28,567 nt of DNA from a virus. The translations under genes and the position numbers were made by a program. Shown one piece after another: positions 1 through 6,960 of this stretch (positions within the stretch are counted from its first letter, which is position 1; every line of letters begins with the position of its first letter). The stretch spans positions 1 through 28,567 of IMG/VR virus record IMGVR_UViG_3300030329_003787. One strand, written 5' to 3'. Below the pieces are notes generated by a model. That model made no database searches and was not told the DNA's origin. It saw only the letters and a program-made list of their open reading frames with translations.

Positions 1-4
1 CAAC

Positions 5-154
5 ATGAAAAAGAAACTACAAATAGGGATCACCTCTATTATCTTAGCTACTAGTATTAGTTATCTTGTACAACATTGGTTTAAACATAGTGGACTAGAA
101 GATAAAACACTCAATAAACTAGATGATATTAAAGATATATTTAAAAGTAAGTAA
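5..154 (+). CDS. Small single-span membrane protein
   Basis: A 49-residue ORF (MKKKLQIGITSII...) whose stop overlaps the next start by one base (TAATG). It has a positively charged N-terminus (KKK, residues 2-4), one hydrophobic segment at about residues 6-22, and a charged C-terminal tail rich in K and D. This predicts one membrane span with a short cytoplasmic head. Family not recognised; a holin accessory or spanin-like role is possible in a phage late region but not shown by any motif. The ribosome binding site cannot be judged because the window begins four bases upstream. Confidence 0.55.
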   Translation: MKKKLQIGITSIILATSISYLVQHWFKHSGLEDKTLNKLDDIKDIFKSK

Positions 155-639
155 TGATAGAAAAGATTGAAAAAGTAATACAACTTATTGATAAAACTCC
201 ACATATGCATGGTTCTGACCCTGAATATATTGGTGGTGAAAGAGCTGAGTATTTTGAATGGGCAACAGATCAATTGATAAAACTAATTACAAAGCCTTCA
301 ATATCTGATTGCGGAAAAAGAACAGGTACTACTTTAGTTAAACCTGAAGACTTACCTTTTTCTTTTGCAGAAAATGCTTGGAAATTATATTCATTTCATT
401 ATTTTATATCAGAGTTAATACAAGCTTGTATCAATCAAGGTGAATGGAATTTATTACCTAATATATTATCTCCTAGTTGTTGGAAAGTTTTTGATTACGA
501 GCCTCACAAAGATTCTATGTTTCAGTATTTACCTGAAGATCAAATAGTTAAACAAAGATCGAGTTGGAGCTTAGAATACATAATTAAACATCCAACAACA
601 TGGAATTGGGGAAATAAATTTTTTGTTGAAATTGAATAA
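154..639 (+). CDS. Hypothetical protein, 161 aa
   Basis: Starts inside the stop codon of the preceding membrane peptide (TAATG), indicating translational coupling. The protein is soluble and aromatic-rich (many W, F and Y), with no transmembrane segment or signal peptide. An N-terminal amphipathic helix (IEKIEKVIQLIDK) is followed by mixed sequence with a tryptophan-rich end (WSLEYIIKH, WNWGNKFF). I do not recognise a family or catalytic motif. Its place between two small membrane proteins and a nuclease suggests a late or accessory phage gene. Confidence 0.7.
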   Translation: MIEKIEKVIQLIDKTPHMHGSDPEYIGGERAEYFEWATDQLIKLITKPSISDCGKRTGTTLVKPEDLPFSFAENAWKLYSFHYFISELIQACINQGEWNLLPNILSPSCWKVFDYEPHKDSMFQYLPEDQIVKQRSSWSLEYIIKHPTTWNWGNKFFVEIE

Positions 640-657
640 TATTAATGGAGGTAACAA

Positions 658-816
658 ATGAATTGGATTGCAAAGATTAGACCACAGATATTCTTAGCTA
701 TAGTTATACTAGGAGCTATATCTTTATATGCTCTTAAAGTAGGTTATGTAGAAGTGGCAACAGCTACCATAGGTGGATTGATTGCATTAGGCATGAAAGT
801 ATTGGAGGCAGATTAA
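658..816 (+). CDS. Holin-like small membrane protein
   Basis: A 52-residue ORF with a good Shine-Dalgarno (GGAGG at 647-651) and an end overlapping the thermonuclease start (TAATG). It starts MNWIAKIRPQIFLA, then shows two hydrophobic stretches (about residues 10-25 and 32-47) joined by a short turn, and ends in a charged KVLEAD tail. Length and topology fit class II-type phage holins. Holin families are defined mainly by topology, so the call is inferred from shape and context; no lysin is visible nearby in this window. Confidence 0.6.
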   Translation: MNWIAKIRPQIFLAIVILGAISLYALKVGYVEVATATIGGLIALGMKVLEAD

Positions 817-1175
817 TGTTTACTTATGATTGCGAAGTAACTTATGTAGTAGATGGTGATACTTGTGATGTCACTATAGATTTAGGATTTAAAATATTTC
901 ACAAAGCAAGGATTAGATTGTATGGTATAAATACTCCCGAATCTAGAACTCGTGACAAAGAAGAAAAGTATCGTGGCCTCCAGGCAAAGGCCAGGTTTAA
1001 AGACTTAATCAAAGATAGACCTACTAGATTACTTAGCCACGGCAAAGGAAAGTATGGTAGAGTATTAGGAGAAATCCTTTTTGAATCTAAAAAAGAAAAA
1101 AATAAATGGATTAATGTAAATAAACAGCTTGTCAAAGAAGGTCATGCTGTAGAATATTATGGAGGTAAGAGATGA
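816..1175 (+). CDS. Staphylococcal nuclease (thermonuclease)-family protein
   Basis: 119 residues, matching the SNase fold length without a signal peptide, so probably cytoplasmic. Family signatures are in order: VVDGDT at residues 11-16 (D15 aligns with the calcium-binding Asp21 of the S. aureus enzyme), RLYGINTPE at 34-42 (R34 and E42 match catalytic Arg35 and Glu43; the usual Asp40 position is Asn39, a common variant), and KYGRVLGEI at 79-87 (R82 matches Arg87). The family hydrolyses single- and double-stranded nucleic acid in a calcium-dependent way. Shine-Dalgarno GGAGG lies upstream, and the 3' end overlaps the next start (ATGA). Likely roles are host DNA degradation or nucleotide recycling. 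Confidence 0.9.
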   Translation: MFTYDCEVTYVVDGDTCDVTIDLGFKIFHKARIRLYGINTPESRTRDKEEKYRGLQAKARFKDLIKDRPTRLLSHGKGKYGRVLGEILFESKKEKNKWINVNKQLVKEGHAVEYYGGKR

Positions 1176-1354
1176 AGAATCTCATGCAGGCATACAACTT
1201 GGTCAAGAGGTATGGTCATGTTATTGGTGAGGTAATTAAACTTCTAGAGATAGTGGAAGCTAGTGGTAAAGATAAGAAGTTAACTACCAAAGAAAGAAGC
1301 CAAATCATGAAACAACTTTGGCAAATAGTTTATGCTATCAAAGGTCAAATTTAG
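1172..1354 (+). CDS. Hypothetical protein, 60 aa
   Basis: Starts within the end of the nuclease gene (ATGA overlap) behind a clear GGAGG. The protein is basic and predicted helical (MKNLMQAYNLVKRYGHVIGEVIKLLEIVEA... then a charged KDKKLTTKERSQ turn and a second helix). No membrane span is strong enough to call and no family is recognised. It is the last gene before the convergent terminator, so it closes the rightward transcript. Confidence 0.65.
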   Translation: MKNLMQAYNLVKRYGHVIGEVIKLLEIVEASGKDKKLTTKERSQIMKQLWQIVYAIKGQI

Positions 1355-1361
1355 TTTTATA

Positions 1362-1472
1362 AAGGGAAAAACCCTAAAAAACCATCGATTTTAAGGGGTC
1401 TTAAAAAAATTTTATGTATTAAACTATACAAAAATTTTTTAAGTGGCCTCTATGAAGACCCTATTTTCCCTT
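1362..1472. terminator. Large nested hairpin between convergent operons (bidirectional terminator)
   Basis: Three nested arms: 1362-1370 with 1464-1472 (AAGGGAAAA/TTTTCCCTT), about 1394-1402 with 1455-1462 (GGGTCTT/AAGACCC), and 1401-1413 with 1430-1442 (A/T-rich, 13 positions). A- and T-runs flank or form part of the arms, so either strand gives a stem with a U-rich 3' side. It lies between the ends of the + genes (1354) and the - gene RusA (1550). This is unusually long for a simple terminator and resembles the nested elements elsewhere in the window. Confidence 0.65.
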
Positions 1473-1549
1473 CAGTAGAACTTAATTAATTTGTAAACAA
1501 ACTATTGCAAATAAAAAGACTATAACTACTATATATAGTTGAACTATTC

Positions 1550-1948
1550 TTATATCTTTTTCGATTTGTTTATTTCGCTTATTGTGATTATTGTTTTTTC
1601 TTCGCCTTTTTTGCATTTCTCAAAATCTCCTGTAATTTTTACATAGCTAGGTGAGTCGTCTGGGATTAATCCTGCATTAACTATCCCATCTAATGTAGCT
1701 TTCATACCAAATATAAGATTATCAACATCAACATCTCTGTTATTGTAAAACATATATTCAATATGAACTTTACCTTTTAGTTTCCTAATCCCCGCTTCTG
1801 TCATAGCATCTTTAGTTAGCCACATAGCTGTTTCTTTTCGTTGTCTGCGAATACTATTAAGGGTTTGATAGTGTGCTCGTGTGTTTCCTCTTACTTGTGC
1901 AGGTGGAATATCATATAGTATGATAACTACCTTTCCTGACTCCTCCAT
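1550..1948 (-). CDS. rusA: RusA-family Holliday junction resolvase
   Basis: 132 residues. The RusA active-site signature is present: RDVDVDN at residues 71-77 (acidic D74 and D76, then N77), K83, D87, then the hydrophobic-acidic patch GLIPDDS at 93-99 (D97, D98). RusA proteins are dimeric, metal-dependent endonucleases that cut four-way junctions, and are common in lambdoid and other phages. The ORF overlaps the upstream gene by 38 bp. Its start has only a weak Shine-Dalgarno, so coupling is likely and the exact start is uncertain. It is the last gene of the leftward operon. A resolvase is notable in a genome so rich in potential cruciforms. Confidence 0.88.
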   Translation of the reverse strand: MEESGKVVIILYDIPPAQVRGNTRAHYQTLNSIRRQRKETAMWLTKDAMTEAGIRKLKGKVHIEYMFYNNRDVDVDNLIFGMKATLDGIVNAGLIPDDSPSYVKITGDFEKCKKGEEKTIITISEINKSKKI

Positions 1949-2249
1949 ATTCTCTTGCCTTTCTTTTAATATAAGAATAATTTACCCCTGCGAGATCTGT
2001 CCAATAAGATCCGCAGTACTTATAATTATAATCTGTTGTGCAAGTTTTGCAAATACCACTAAAATAATCAGACCCTTCTTCCAGGTAACCACCTTTTAAT
2101 ATTGCTCCTACTAATACAAGTATAGGATCACTAGTAGGACAATTAATTATTTTATCTTTTCTAACTTCTTTCCAAGGCAAAATAGAATAAGGATTTCTAG
2201 CTTGGTTATTATTCCAACTATCTTTTTTCTTTCCTCTTCTAATACTCAT
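1911..2249 (-). CDS. Hypothetical protein with cysteine cluster, 112 aa
   Basis: A basic N-terminus (MSIRRGKKKD) precedes a hydrophobic stretch (PILVLVGAILKGGY, about residues 42-55) and a cysteine group, CKTC followed by YKYC, plus an earlier single C. The spacing suggests a small metal-binding or redox site but no full zinc-finger pattern. It lies 4 bp after the previous gene and has no good Shine-Dalgarno, so it is probably translated by reinitiation. The end overlaps RusA by 38 bp in another frame. Function unknown. Confidence 0.6.
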   Translation of the reverse strand: MSIRRGKKKDSWNNNQARNPYSILPWKEVRKDKIINCPTSDPILVLVGAILKGGYLEEGSDYFSGICKTCTTDYNYKYCGSYWTDLAGVNYSYIKRKAREYGGVRKGSYHTI

Positions 2250-2253
2250 ATTA

Positions 2254-2577
2254 CTATAACCATTTATCTAGTAACTTAACACGATCATTATCACTTGGAT
2301 ATTTTCTAATATTTTTACCACACATTTTTCTATCATTCCTTCCTACATGAGTAAGGTTAGCTTCGATAAGAACATTCTTTTTATTAAACTTTTTTTCTTC
2401 CATAAATATTTCTATCAATTTAACTAAATCAAAAGAAGCTTTGTCTGCTGCTTTCCAACTAGGGAAATCAAATGCATATCCTATAGGAAATTTAATATGC
2501 AATTCATACATATGCTCTACATCTGAGTCTTCGTGTATGGGGCAATCATCTACCCCTGGATCGTAATAATGTTTCAT
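2254..2577 (-). CDS. Hypothetical protein, 107 aa
   Basis: Overlaps the end of the RepA-like gene by 4 bp (ATGA) and has GGAGG 11 bases upstream. The protein is acidic at the N-terminus (DPGVDDCPIHEDSDVEH) and basic in the C-terminal half (GRNDRKMCGKNIRKYPSDNDRVKL). No recognised motif and no membrane segment. Tight coupling to the ATPase gene suggests a replication-associated accessory protein, by context only. Confidence 0.65.
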   Translation of the reverse strand: MKHYYDPGVDDCPIHEDSDVEHMYELHIKFPIGYAFDFPSWKAADKASFDLVKLIEIFMEEKKFNKKNVLIEANLTHVGRNDRKMCGKNIRKYPSDNDRVKLLDKWL

Positions 2578-3830
2578 TTGGTACCATAACCTCCATGACT
2601 ATCTTGCATAATTTTATTTGTTCTTAATAAAGTTTCTAATGTTATATCTATTTCTGTTTGAGGATATTTATCTAGAGTATTAATTAAATTATTTCTATCC
2701 ATACCTGGATTTAATAAAATTTGTTCGTATAATACTTCTTCTATATCTCGTTTTAATAGAGAACTATCATCAATTAATTTACTTTTTATAGTAAATTTAT
2801 TTGTTATATCATAAGTACTATCTGTATAAAATTTAGCATCAAATGCTACAGGATTCATTCTCTTATGATTAGTTTTGGTATGTTCAAAAGCTATTTCCAT
2901 TTCATCACTACCTACAGGATGATCGCCTGACATTCGCCAAAGGTTTCTAGCAAAGGCCTCTTTATAAATACTACCAATAGGCTTGTCGTTATTACCTTTA
3001 GCTACATGATCAAGAGCTAAGACAGATGTGTTGTATGATCTAAGTATACCAGAGAATTCTGCTATAGCATCAGCATCATTTATGTTACCTTGCAATGCAC
3101 CACCTACACTATCTACTATAATTAATTTAACATTATTACTATGAACAACATCAGATATTTCATCTTGTACTTTATCTAATGAGCCTCTAACTTTTCTGTA
3201 TTCAAACTCTGCTTGATCAAGATATTCGTTTTGATATTCATCTTTGAATCCTTCTTTAACTGCTACTGTTCGTTCATTAAGATCATCTCTTTCACTTTCC
3301 CAATCAAGATATAATACATTGCCTTGTTCAGGTATAAGACCTTTATGTGCTATACCTGTCTGTACACATAGTGCTGCTGTTACAGCTATATAAGATTTAC
3401 CTATACCTGCTGATCCGTATATCATATTGATTTGATTCTTTCTAACAAAAGGATATAGCACATGACGATCCTCGTATACAATAGGATCGTTACCTATGGT
3501 TGCTGAATCTGATACTTCCCAACTATTAGAATCAACAGTAACAACAAGTTGTTCTATTATAGATTCCCAATTGATATCAAATGTATCTCTAGCTTCTAGT
3601 GCTTTAACTACTGAATTAATAGATTGCTGTGAAAATAAATTCCAGGATCTTTTAATTAAGTGATGTCCTTGTCCTGTCTGCTCGACTCTTTTAGGAGTAT
3701 AACTTATAACAACATGGGCATTGAGTGCTGACTTGCTTTCGTGTACTCTGCTTACTTCAGCTTCAACTCCTTCTCTCTCCCATTCTAAATAAAGTTTACT
3801 ACCAACTTTATCTGTTTTAATATTACTCAT
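2574..3830 (-). CDS. RepA/AAA_25-type ATPase (probable replicative helicase)
   Basis: 418 residues. A P-loop NTPase core begins after a roughly 120-residue N-terminal region: Walker A GSAGIGKS at 139-146, VLYLDWESE at 172-180, Walker B LIIVDS at 236-241 and the sensor-like LALDH at 271-275. This order and wording match the RepA-like hexameric helicase branch of the RecA fold (AAA_25), which unwinds DNA or loads at plasmid and phage origins. The C-terminus (about 350-418) looks like a winged-helix region. The start has AAGGAG upstream and overlaps the coiled-coil gene by 8 bp. It is the only ATP-dependent replication protein seen in the window. Confidence 0.85.
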   Translation of the reverse strand: MSNIKTDKVGSKLYLEWEREGVEAEVSRVHESKSALNAHVVISYTPKRVEQTGQGHHLIKRSWNLFSQQSINSVVKALEARDTFDINWESIIEQLVVTVDSNSWEVSDSATIGNDPIVYEDRHVLYPFVRKNQINMIYGSAGIGKSYIAVTAALCVQTGIAHKGLIPEQGNVLYLDWESERDDLNERTVAVKEGFKDEYQNEYLDQAEFEYRKVRGSLDKVQDEISDVVHSNNVKLIIVDSVGGALQGNINDADAIAEFSGILRSYNTSVLALDHVAKGNNDKPIGSIYKEAFARNLWRMSGDHPVGSDEMEIAFEHTKTNHKRMNPVAFDAKFYTDSTYDITNKFTIKSKLIDDSSLLKRDIEEVLYEQILLNPGMDRNNLINTLDKYPQTEIDITLETLLRTNKIMQDSHGGYGTK

Positions 3831-4035
3831 TTTTTTCTATCTCCTTTCTTAAATCCTCTAGTATCTTTTGAAAGATAGATATATCAGTATCAACTCTTTG
3901 CATCCTGTCTTCAAACAATTGATGTTCTGTATCGTGAGTATTCATTAATGATCTTCTATCTTCTTTTAACTTATCTATTCTTTTTACTACTTCATCTTCT
4001 CTTAATTGTAACCTTTCTTTATAATAACTAGACAT
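3823..4035 (-). CDS. Small coiled-coil protein, 70 aa
   Basis: Almost entirely charged and helical (KERLQLREDEVVKRIDKLKE, then a histidine-bearing break and a second helix, ISIFQKILEDLRKEIEKNE). Heptad-like spacing of I, L and V suggests an antiparallel or dimeric coiled coil. Strong Shine-Dalgarno AGGAGG; both ends overlap neighbours by 8 bp. Immediately upstream of the RepA-like ATPase, so a partner or loader role is possible but unproven. Confidence 0.7.
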   Translation of the reverse strand: MSSYYKERLQLREDEVVKRIDKLKEDRRSLMNTHDTEHQLFEDRMQRVDTDISIFQKILEDLRKEIEKNE

Positions 4036-4336
4036 CTATACCTCCTGTCTTATTTTTAAATTTACTTAATTGTTTAGGAGAATTCATAAGAAATTCAAAA
4101 TCTTTCTTATTCTTCTCCACTAATTTCTTCATCTGTTCATTAGCCTCTTGTGCCTCTCCAAATGCTAATCGTGATCTCATATCAGCACTAGCTATTAAGT
4201 CATGTAGTTTTAATATAGTTTTAGCCTGCTCTTGTATTAATCTTAGTTGTTGTAAGTTTTCTTCAGCACAACCACAATCTTCATGTAATACTAAGTCACT
4301 CATTTTGTCTAGGGCATTTTTAAATTCTTCACTCAT
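4028..4336 (-). CDS. Hypothetical helical protein, 102 aa
   Basis: Mostly helical and rich in E, Q, K and L, with an N-terminal cysteine group (HEDCGCAEEN, about residues 18-27) and no membrane span. The start codon shares one base with the previous stop (TAATG), and the end overlaps the coiled-coil gene by 8 bp. Shine-Dalgarno AAGGAG. No family recognised; possibly forms a complex with the adjacent coiled-coil protein. Confidence 0.65.
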   Translation of the reverse strand: MSEEFKNALDKMSDLVLHEDCGCAEENLQQLRLIQEQAKTILKLHDLIASADMRSRLAFGEAQEANEQMKKLVEKNKKDFEFLMNSPKQLSKFKNKTGGIDV

Positions 4337-4671
4337 TATTTATTCTCCTTATCTATCTGTTCTAATATTTCTTTTATATCATCACGATTTAAATATTCTT
4401 CAATGATATCTCTTACTACATTGGAATAAGAATGTCTTTTTTTGTTGTATATATTTCGTTCTCCTATTCTGTAATACTTAGCAAGTTTTATTAAAGTTTT
4501 TTTATGAACTAAATTTTTATCTCTGTAATATATTTTTATGGATTCATTTTTATCTTTCCATTTTGGTTTAGTTTCACGAATCAATAATAATTCTGTCTTA
4601 GCTTTTAATTCTTCTTCCTTTTTAACTAAGTCATCTTTAGTTTTATTCCATTTATTAATTAAGTTACTCAT
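4336..4671 (-). CDS. Hypothetical basic protein with possible HTH, 111 aa
   Basis: The N-terminal third is a charged helix (INKWNKTKDDLVKKEEELK). The centre (LVHKKTLIKLAKYYRIGERN, about residues 54-73) resembles a helix-turn-helix in hydrophobic spacing, and the C-terminus is an acidic helix. Starts in the preceding stop codon (TAATG) with AAGGAG upstream. A DNA-binding role is a guess from the HTH-like segment and high pI; no family match. Confidence 0.6.
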   Translation of the reverse strand: MSNLINKWNKTKDDLVKKEEELKAKTELLLIRETKPKWKDKNESIKIYYRDKNLVHKKTLIKLAKYYRIGERNIYNKKRHSYSNVVRDIIEEYLNRDDIKEILEQIDKENK

Positions 4672-4826
4672 TATTTATTCTCCTTTGTTTTATTCCAATA
4701 CCATTTATCATCATAACCTTCACTTTCCATATCCCCATTTTTTCTTGCCCAAATACATTCTTCACAAGTTTCAAGATCATGTTCTTCTTCTTCGCTTACT
4801 TCTACTCGTTTAATTAAGTCACTCAT
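4671..4826 (-). CDS. Small CxxC protein, 51 aa
   Basis: A 51-residue frame linking its neighbours: it starts with an ATGA overlap with the upstream gene and ends in TAATG with the downstream one. Shine-Dalgarno GGAGGTGG. The peptide is acidic (EVSEEEEHDLE) and contains CEEC (residues 21-24) followed by W- and Y-rich sequence. The perfect overlaps at both ends make it a real gene despite its size. Function unknown; CxxC could bind zinc or be redox active. Confidence 0.75.
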   Translation of the reverse strand: MSDLIKRVEVSEEEEHDLETCEECIWARKNGDMESEGYDDKWYWNKTKENK

Positions 4827-5029
4827 TCAAGTCCACCTCCTGCAGGATATCTCTTGTCTAGTTCAGCAATTAAACTATCTTTTTCTTGTAAACAAATTCC
4901 TTTTAATCTTTTAACATCTTCTTGATTAACAAATTCATCTACCAATTCTATTGTAGCATCATAAGTTTTTACTCCTTTAACAGAAGTACCTACATTAATC
5001 CTAACTCTAACTCTATTTTTTTCTTCCAT
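4823..5029 (-). CDS. Hypothetical protein, 68 aa
   Basis: A beta-rich N-terminal half (VRVRINVGTSVKGVKTYDATIELV split by turns) is followed by a helical acidic-basic C-terminal half ending in PAGGGLE. Shine-Dalgarno AAGGAG at normal spacing. It follows the structured RNA-like element at 5052-5128 and is the first gene after it, so its expression could be affected by that structure. No family recognised. Confidence 0.65.
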   Translation of the reverse strand: MEEKNRVRVRINVGTSVKGVKTYDATIELVDEFVNQEDVKRLKGICLQEKDSLIAELDKRYPAGGGLE

Positions 5030-5051
5030 ATATATTCTCCTTGAATATTGC

Positions 5052-5128
5052 GGGGGAATGGCAGGTTAAACTTACTAGTTTCTCGTCTAGTAAGGGAGTC
5101 TACAGCCAAGCAGACCAACCACTCCCCC
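5052..5128 (-). ncRNA. Compact three-way-junction structure (77 nt), leader or ncRNA candidate
   Basis: Read on the - strand: an outer stem of 10 pairs (5128-5119 with 5061-5052), a first hairpin of 6 pairs (5115-5110 with 5103-5098, loop TTGGCT) and a second hairpin of 8 pairs (5094-5087 with 5078-5071). Both non-Watson-Crick positions are G-U on the - strand but A-C on the + strand, matching the leftward transcription of neighbouring genes. It lies between the genes ending at 5238 and starting at 5029. tRNA size but no T-loop consensus, so not a canonical tRNA. No known riboswitch recognised. Confidence 0.5.
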
Positions 5129-5129
5129 T

Positions 5130-5234
5130 AATTTATTTATTTTTTTAATACGAATTATGGATCAGAGATACAGGAGTTAGGGGATAGGGGTGGTATCTCT
5201 GATAAAATAAATGAGTAGTAAAAATAAATAAATT
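5130..5234 (-). terminator. Nested hairpin just downstream of the 5238-5852 gene
   Basis: Outer A/T stem of 15 perfect pairs (5130-5144 with 5220-5234), inner stem of 11 perfect pairs (5161-5171 with 5193-5203) and a 21-nt loop that is G-rich on + (runs of 2-4 G) and C-rich on -. It starts 4 bases after the stop codon of the leftward gene, so termination or 3'-end protection is the simplest role. It is back to back with the Y structure at 5052-5128. Confidence 0.5.
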
Positions 5235-5237
5235 TAT

Positions 5238-5852
5238 TTATTCTAACTCACTTAATTCAAACTCGCCTATGTTATTAATTATTTTAGACAACTCTGTTAT
5301 AGTTACTTGAGCTTGTCCGTAATCTTCTTTAGACCAAGTATCAACAGGCTTACTGTGATTTTCCATTAAGCTTTTCATCATAGCTGTTCTAGTAATCTTC
5401 ATGTCTGTAGTCATTGTACTTGATGTAGGAGTAGCAGAAGCAATAGGTTTAGGGGTATTTATTTCAGAAGGTTGAGGGGTATTTACCTCAACTTCTGATT
5501 TACCCATAGCTACTATCTCCCAATCCCATTCATGATTTAACATTCTTCCTTCATCATTGTAACCTTTTTTAACTACACCTTCTCTAGTTTGTTGCAACCT
5601 TCTTCTTCTTAAAGAAACTGTTTGAGTTTGACCAGGCTGTAACTCTTTTGCTCCAGGCATACTCTGTAATATCCAATACTTTTTAGAATAGAATTGGTCT
5701 ATAGCTTCTATCTTTGCAGTAACTTCAAACTGATCCTTCCCAAAATTATTGGAAGGAACAATGCTTTCTACTACCATATCAGCAGACATCTCTGCAAAAG
5801 GTGCCTTTGGTTCAGGTGGGTTTGTATTTATAATCGCAGGTATTTGATTCAT
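5238..5852 (-). CDS. Hypothetical protein, possible DNA-binding (OB-like) domain, 204 aa
   Basis: I start the gene at the ATG at 5852, which has GCGAGG six bases upstream and lies one base after the preceding stop, rather than at the longer frame (5891). The N-terminal 110 residues alternate strands and turns (VVESIVPSNNFGKDQFEVTA, then the basic RRRRLQQTR), suggesting an OB-like nucleic-acid-binding fold. Then comes a low-complexity T/P/S linker (about residues 124-148) and a helical acidic C-terminus (INNIGEFELSELE). An acidic tail after a disordered linker recalls phage single-stranded DNA-binding proteins, but no family match can be confirmed. Confidence 0.6.
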   Translation of the reverse strand: MNQIPAIINTNPPEPKAPFAEMSADMVVESIVPSNNFGKDQFEVTAKIEAIDQFYSKKYWILQSMPGAKELQPGQTQTVSLRRRRLQQTREGVVKKGYNDEGRMLNHEWDWEIVAMGKSEVEVNTPQPSEINTPKPIASATPTSSTMTTDMKITRTAMMKSLMENHSKPVDTWSKEDYGQAQVTITELSKIINNIGEFELSELE

Positions 5853-5853
5853 T

Positions 5854-6234
5854 TTAATCCTCGCTTTGTTTATTAATTTCTCGGAGCTCATATCTTTTAG
5901 GGTCTTCGTCTATACCAAAGTAATCAAACATTATTTGTCTTGTCATAGATATCCATGGAACATAGACTTGTAAGTCTTCTATAACAAATAACTTTAACTT
6001 GGTACCATATCTACTTGTCCAATCACCATCATACTCATGATAGAATTGAGGACTTATAGAATAAGTATCAGGATATACTAGTTCACAATCTCCTGTCTTT
6101 CTTCGATAAGCTATGTTAACTCTTAATTCGTTAACACCTGCTACTCTTCCTGGAGCTAGTCCTATTTGCCTATGACCACCATACCAAATAGGAGTCTTGA
6201 TCTCGTAGTATCGTACACGATAATCCCCTTTCAT
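5854..6234 (-). CDS. Hypothetical protein, 126 aa
   Basis: Strong Shine-Dalgarno AAGGAG upstream; ends one base before the chosen start of the next gene. Rich in Y, W and R (YRVRYYEIKTPIWYGGHRQI), probably beta-rich in the first 85 residues and helical at the end. No recognised catalytic or zinc motif and no membrane span. Position between putative DNA-metabolism genes suggests an early accessory role. Confidence 0.65.
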   Translation of the reverse strand: MKGDYRVRYYEIKTPIWYGGHRQIGLAPGRVAGVNELRVNIAYRRKTGDCELVYPDTYSISPQFYHEYDGDWTSRYGTKLKLFVIEDLQVYVPWISMTRQIMFDYFGIDEDPKRYELREINKQSED

Positions 6235-6282
6235 TTAAATCTCCTTCATATATTATAACATATTAGTCAAGATTTTTATATC

Positions 6283-6732
6283 TTATTTATCTTTTTTGTT
6301 ATACCAATCTGACTCTCTACACTCTTTGCAATATGGTAATCTTTCTCCGTTCTTACCATATCGTTTTGCAAATTCTTCCTTAGGTATTTCTCCATCCATA
6401 TATATTTCTTCGGGGCCACATGATACACATGGTTCATCTCTGTCTACCCATCCGTAATGATAGACCACATTAAATATAGATTGAGGAATACGAACTGCTA
6501 GTCTTGTAGTAGCTGAATCAGACAAGATAACAACTGCATAGTAATCATCAAAGACTTCATTTGGTTTGTGAAATTCTATTCGTATTCGTCTATCAGATCC
6601 TGGCTCTGTGTATAATGCCGAAGGATAATCAGGCTTGCCGTCTATAAATCTATTATAGATTCCCAAATTATCTTGATAATATACTCCTGTTTCAAATAAT
6701 TCAGGATGATTTGTTGGTTCTCCACAACTCAT
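6283..6732 (-). CDS. Hypothetical protein with C-terminal zinc-ribbon-like cysteines, 149 aa
   Basis: The first 95 residues look beta-rich (RIRIEFHKPNEVFDDYYAVV). The C-terminal part has CVSCG (about 103-107) and YCKEC (about 135-139), a CxxC-x28-CxxC arrangement typical of zinc-ribbon pairs. Start overlaps the previous stop (TAATG) behind GGAGAAG. Zinc binding is inferred from spacing; function unknown. Confidence 0.68.
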   Translation of the reverse strand: MSCGEPTNHPELFETGVYYQDNLGIYNRFIDGKPDYPSALYTEPGSDRRIRIEFHKPNEVFDDYYAVVILSDSATTRLAVRIPQSIFNVVYHYGWVDRDEPCVSCGPEEIYMDGEIPKEEFAKRYGKNGERLPYCKECRESDWYNKKDK

Positions 6733-6947
6733 TACTCTTCTCCTTTACTGTCTAACCATGTATAAAATTCTAATCTTAATTCATCTATATCTCCACCATC
6801 TCTTACATCAACATCTCCATTTATTAAATCAACTATCCATTGTGCCATGGTTTCTTCTGATATAAAAAATTCCATGTCATTTATACAAGCACCTTTATCT
6901 TGTATAACAGGTACAGTTCCATCTCCTTCCATATATTTATCTTGCAT
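6732..6947 (-). CDS. Small acidic protein, 71 aa
   Basis: Very acidic (many D and E), with a helix ISEETMAQWIVDLINGDVDV followed by GGDIDELRLEFYTWLDSKGEE. Shine-Dalgarno AGGAG. First gene after the 500-bp array of inverted repeats, read leftward. DNA-mimic phage proteins are acidic in this way, but nothing here beyond charge supports that. Confidence 0.65.
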   Translation of the reverse strand: MQDKYMEGDGTVPVIQDKGACINDMEFFISEETMAQWIVDLINGDVDVRDGGDIDELRLEFYTWLDSKGEE

Positions 6948-6960
6948 TATTTTCTCCTAT

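Noticed and set aside
5052-5128. tRNA gene suggested by size and cloverleaf-like fold
   Set aside because: No T-loop consensus, no 7-base anticodon loop on a 5-bp stem, and only two internal arms.
5172-5192. G-quadruplex on the + strand
   Set aside because: G runs are short and uneven (2-4), and they lie in the loop of a perfect hairpin; not strong enough to call.
5854-5891. Longer N-terminus for the 5238 gene (start 5891)
   Set aside because: Would overlap the previous gene by 38 bp; the ATG at 5852 has a good ribosome site right after the previous stop.
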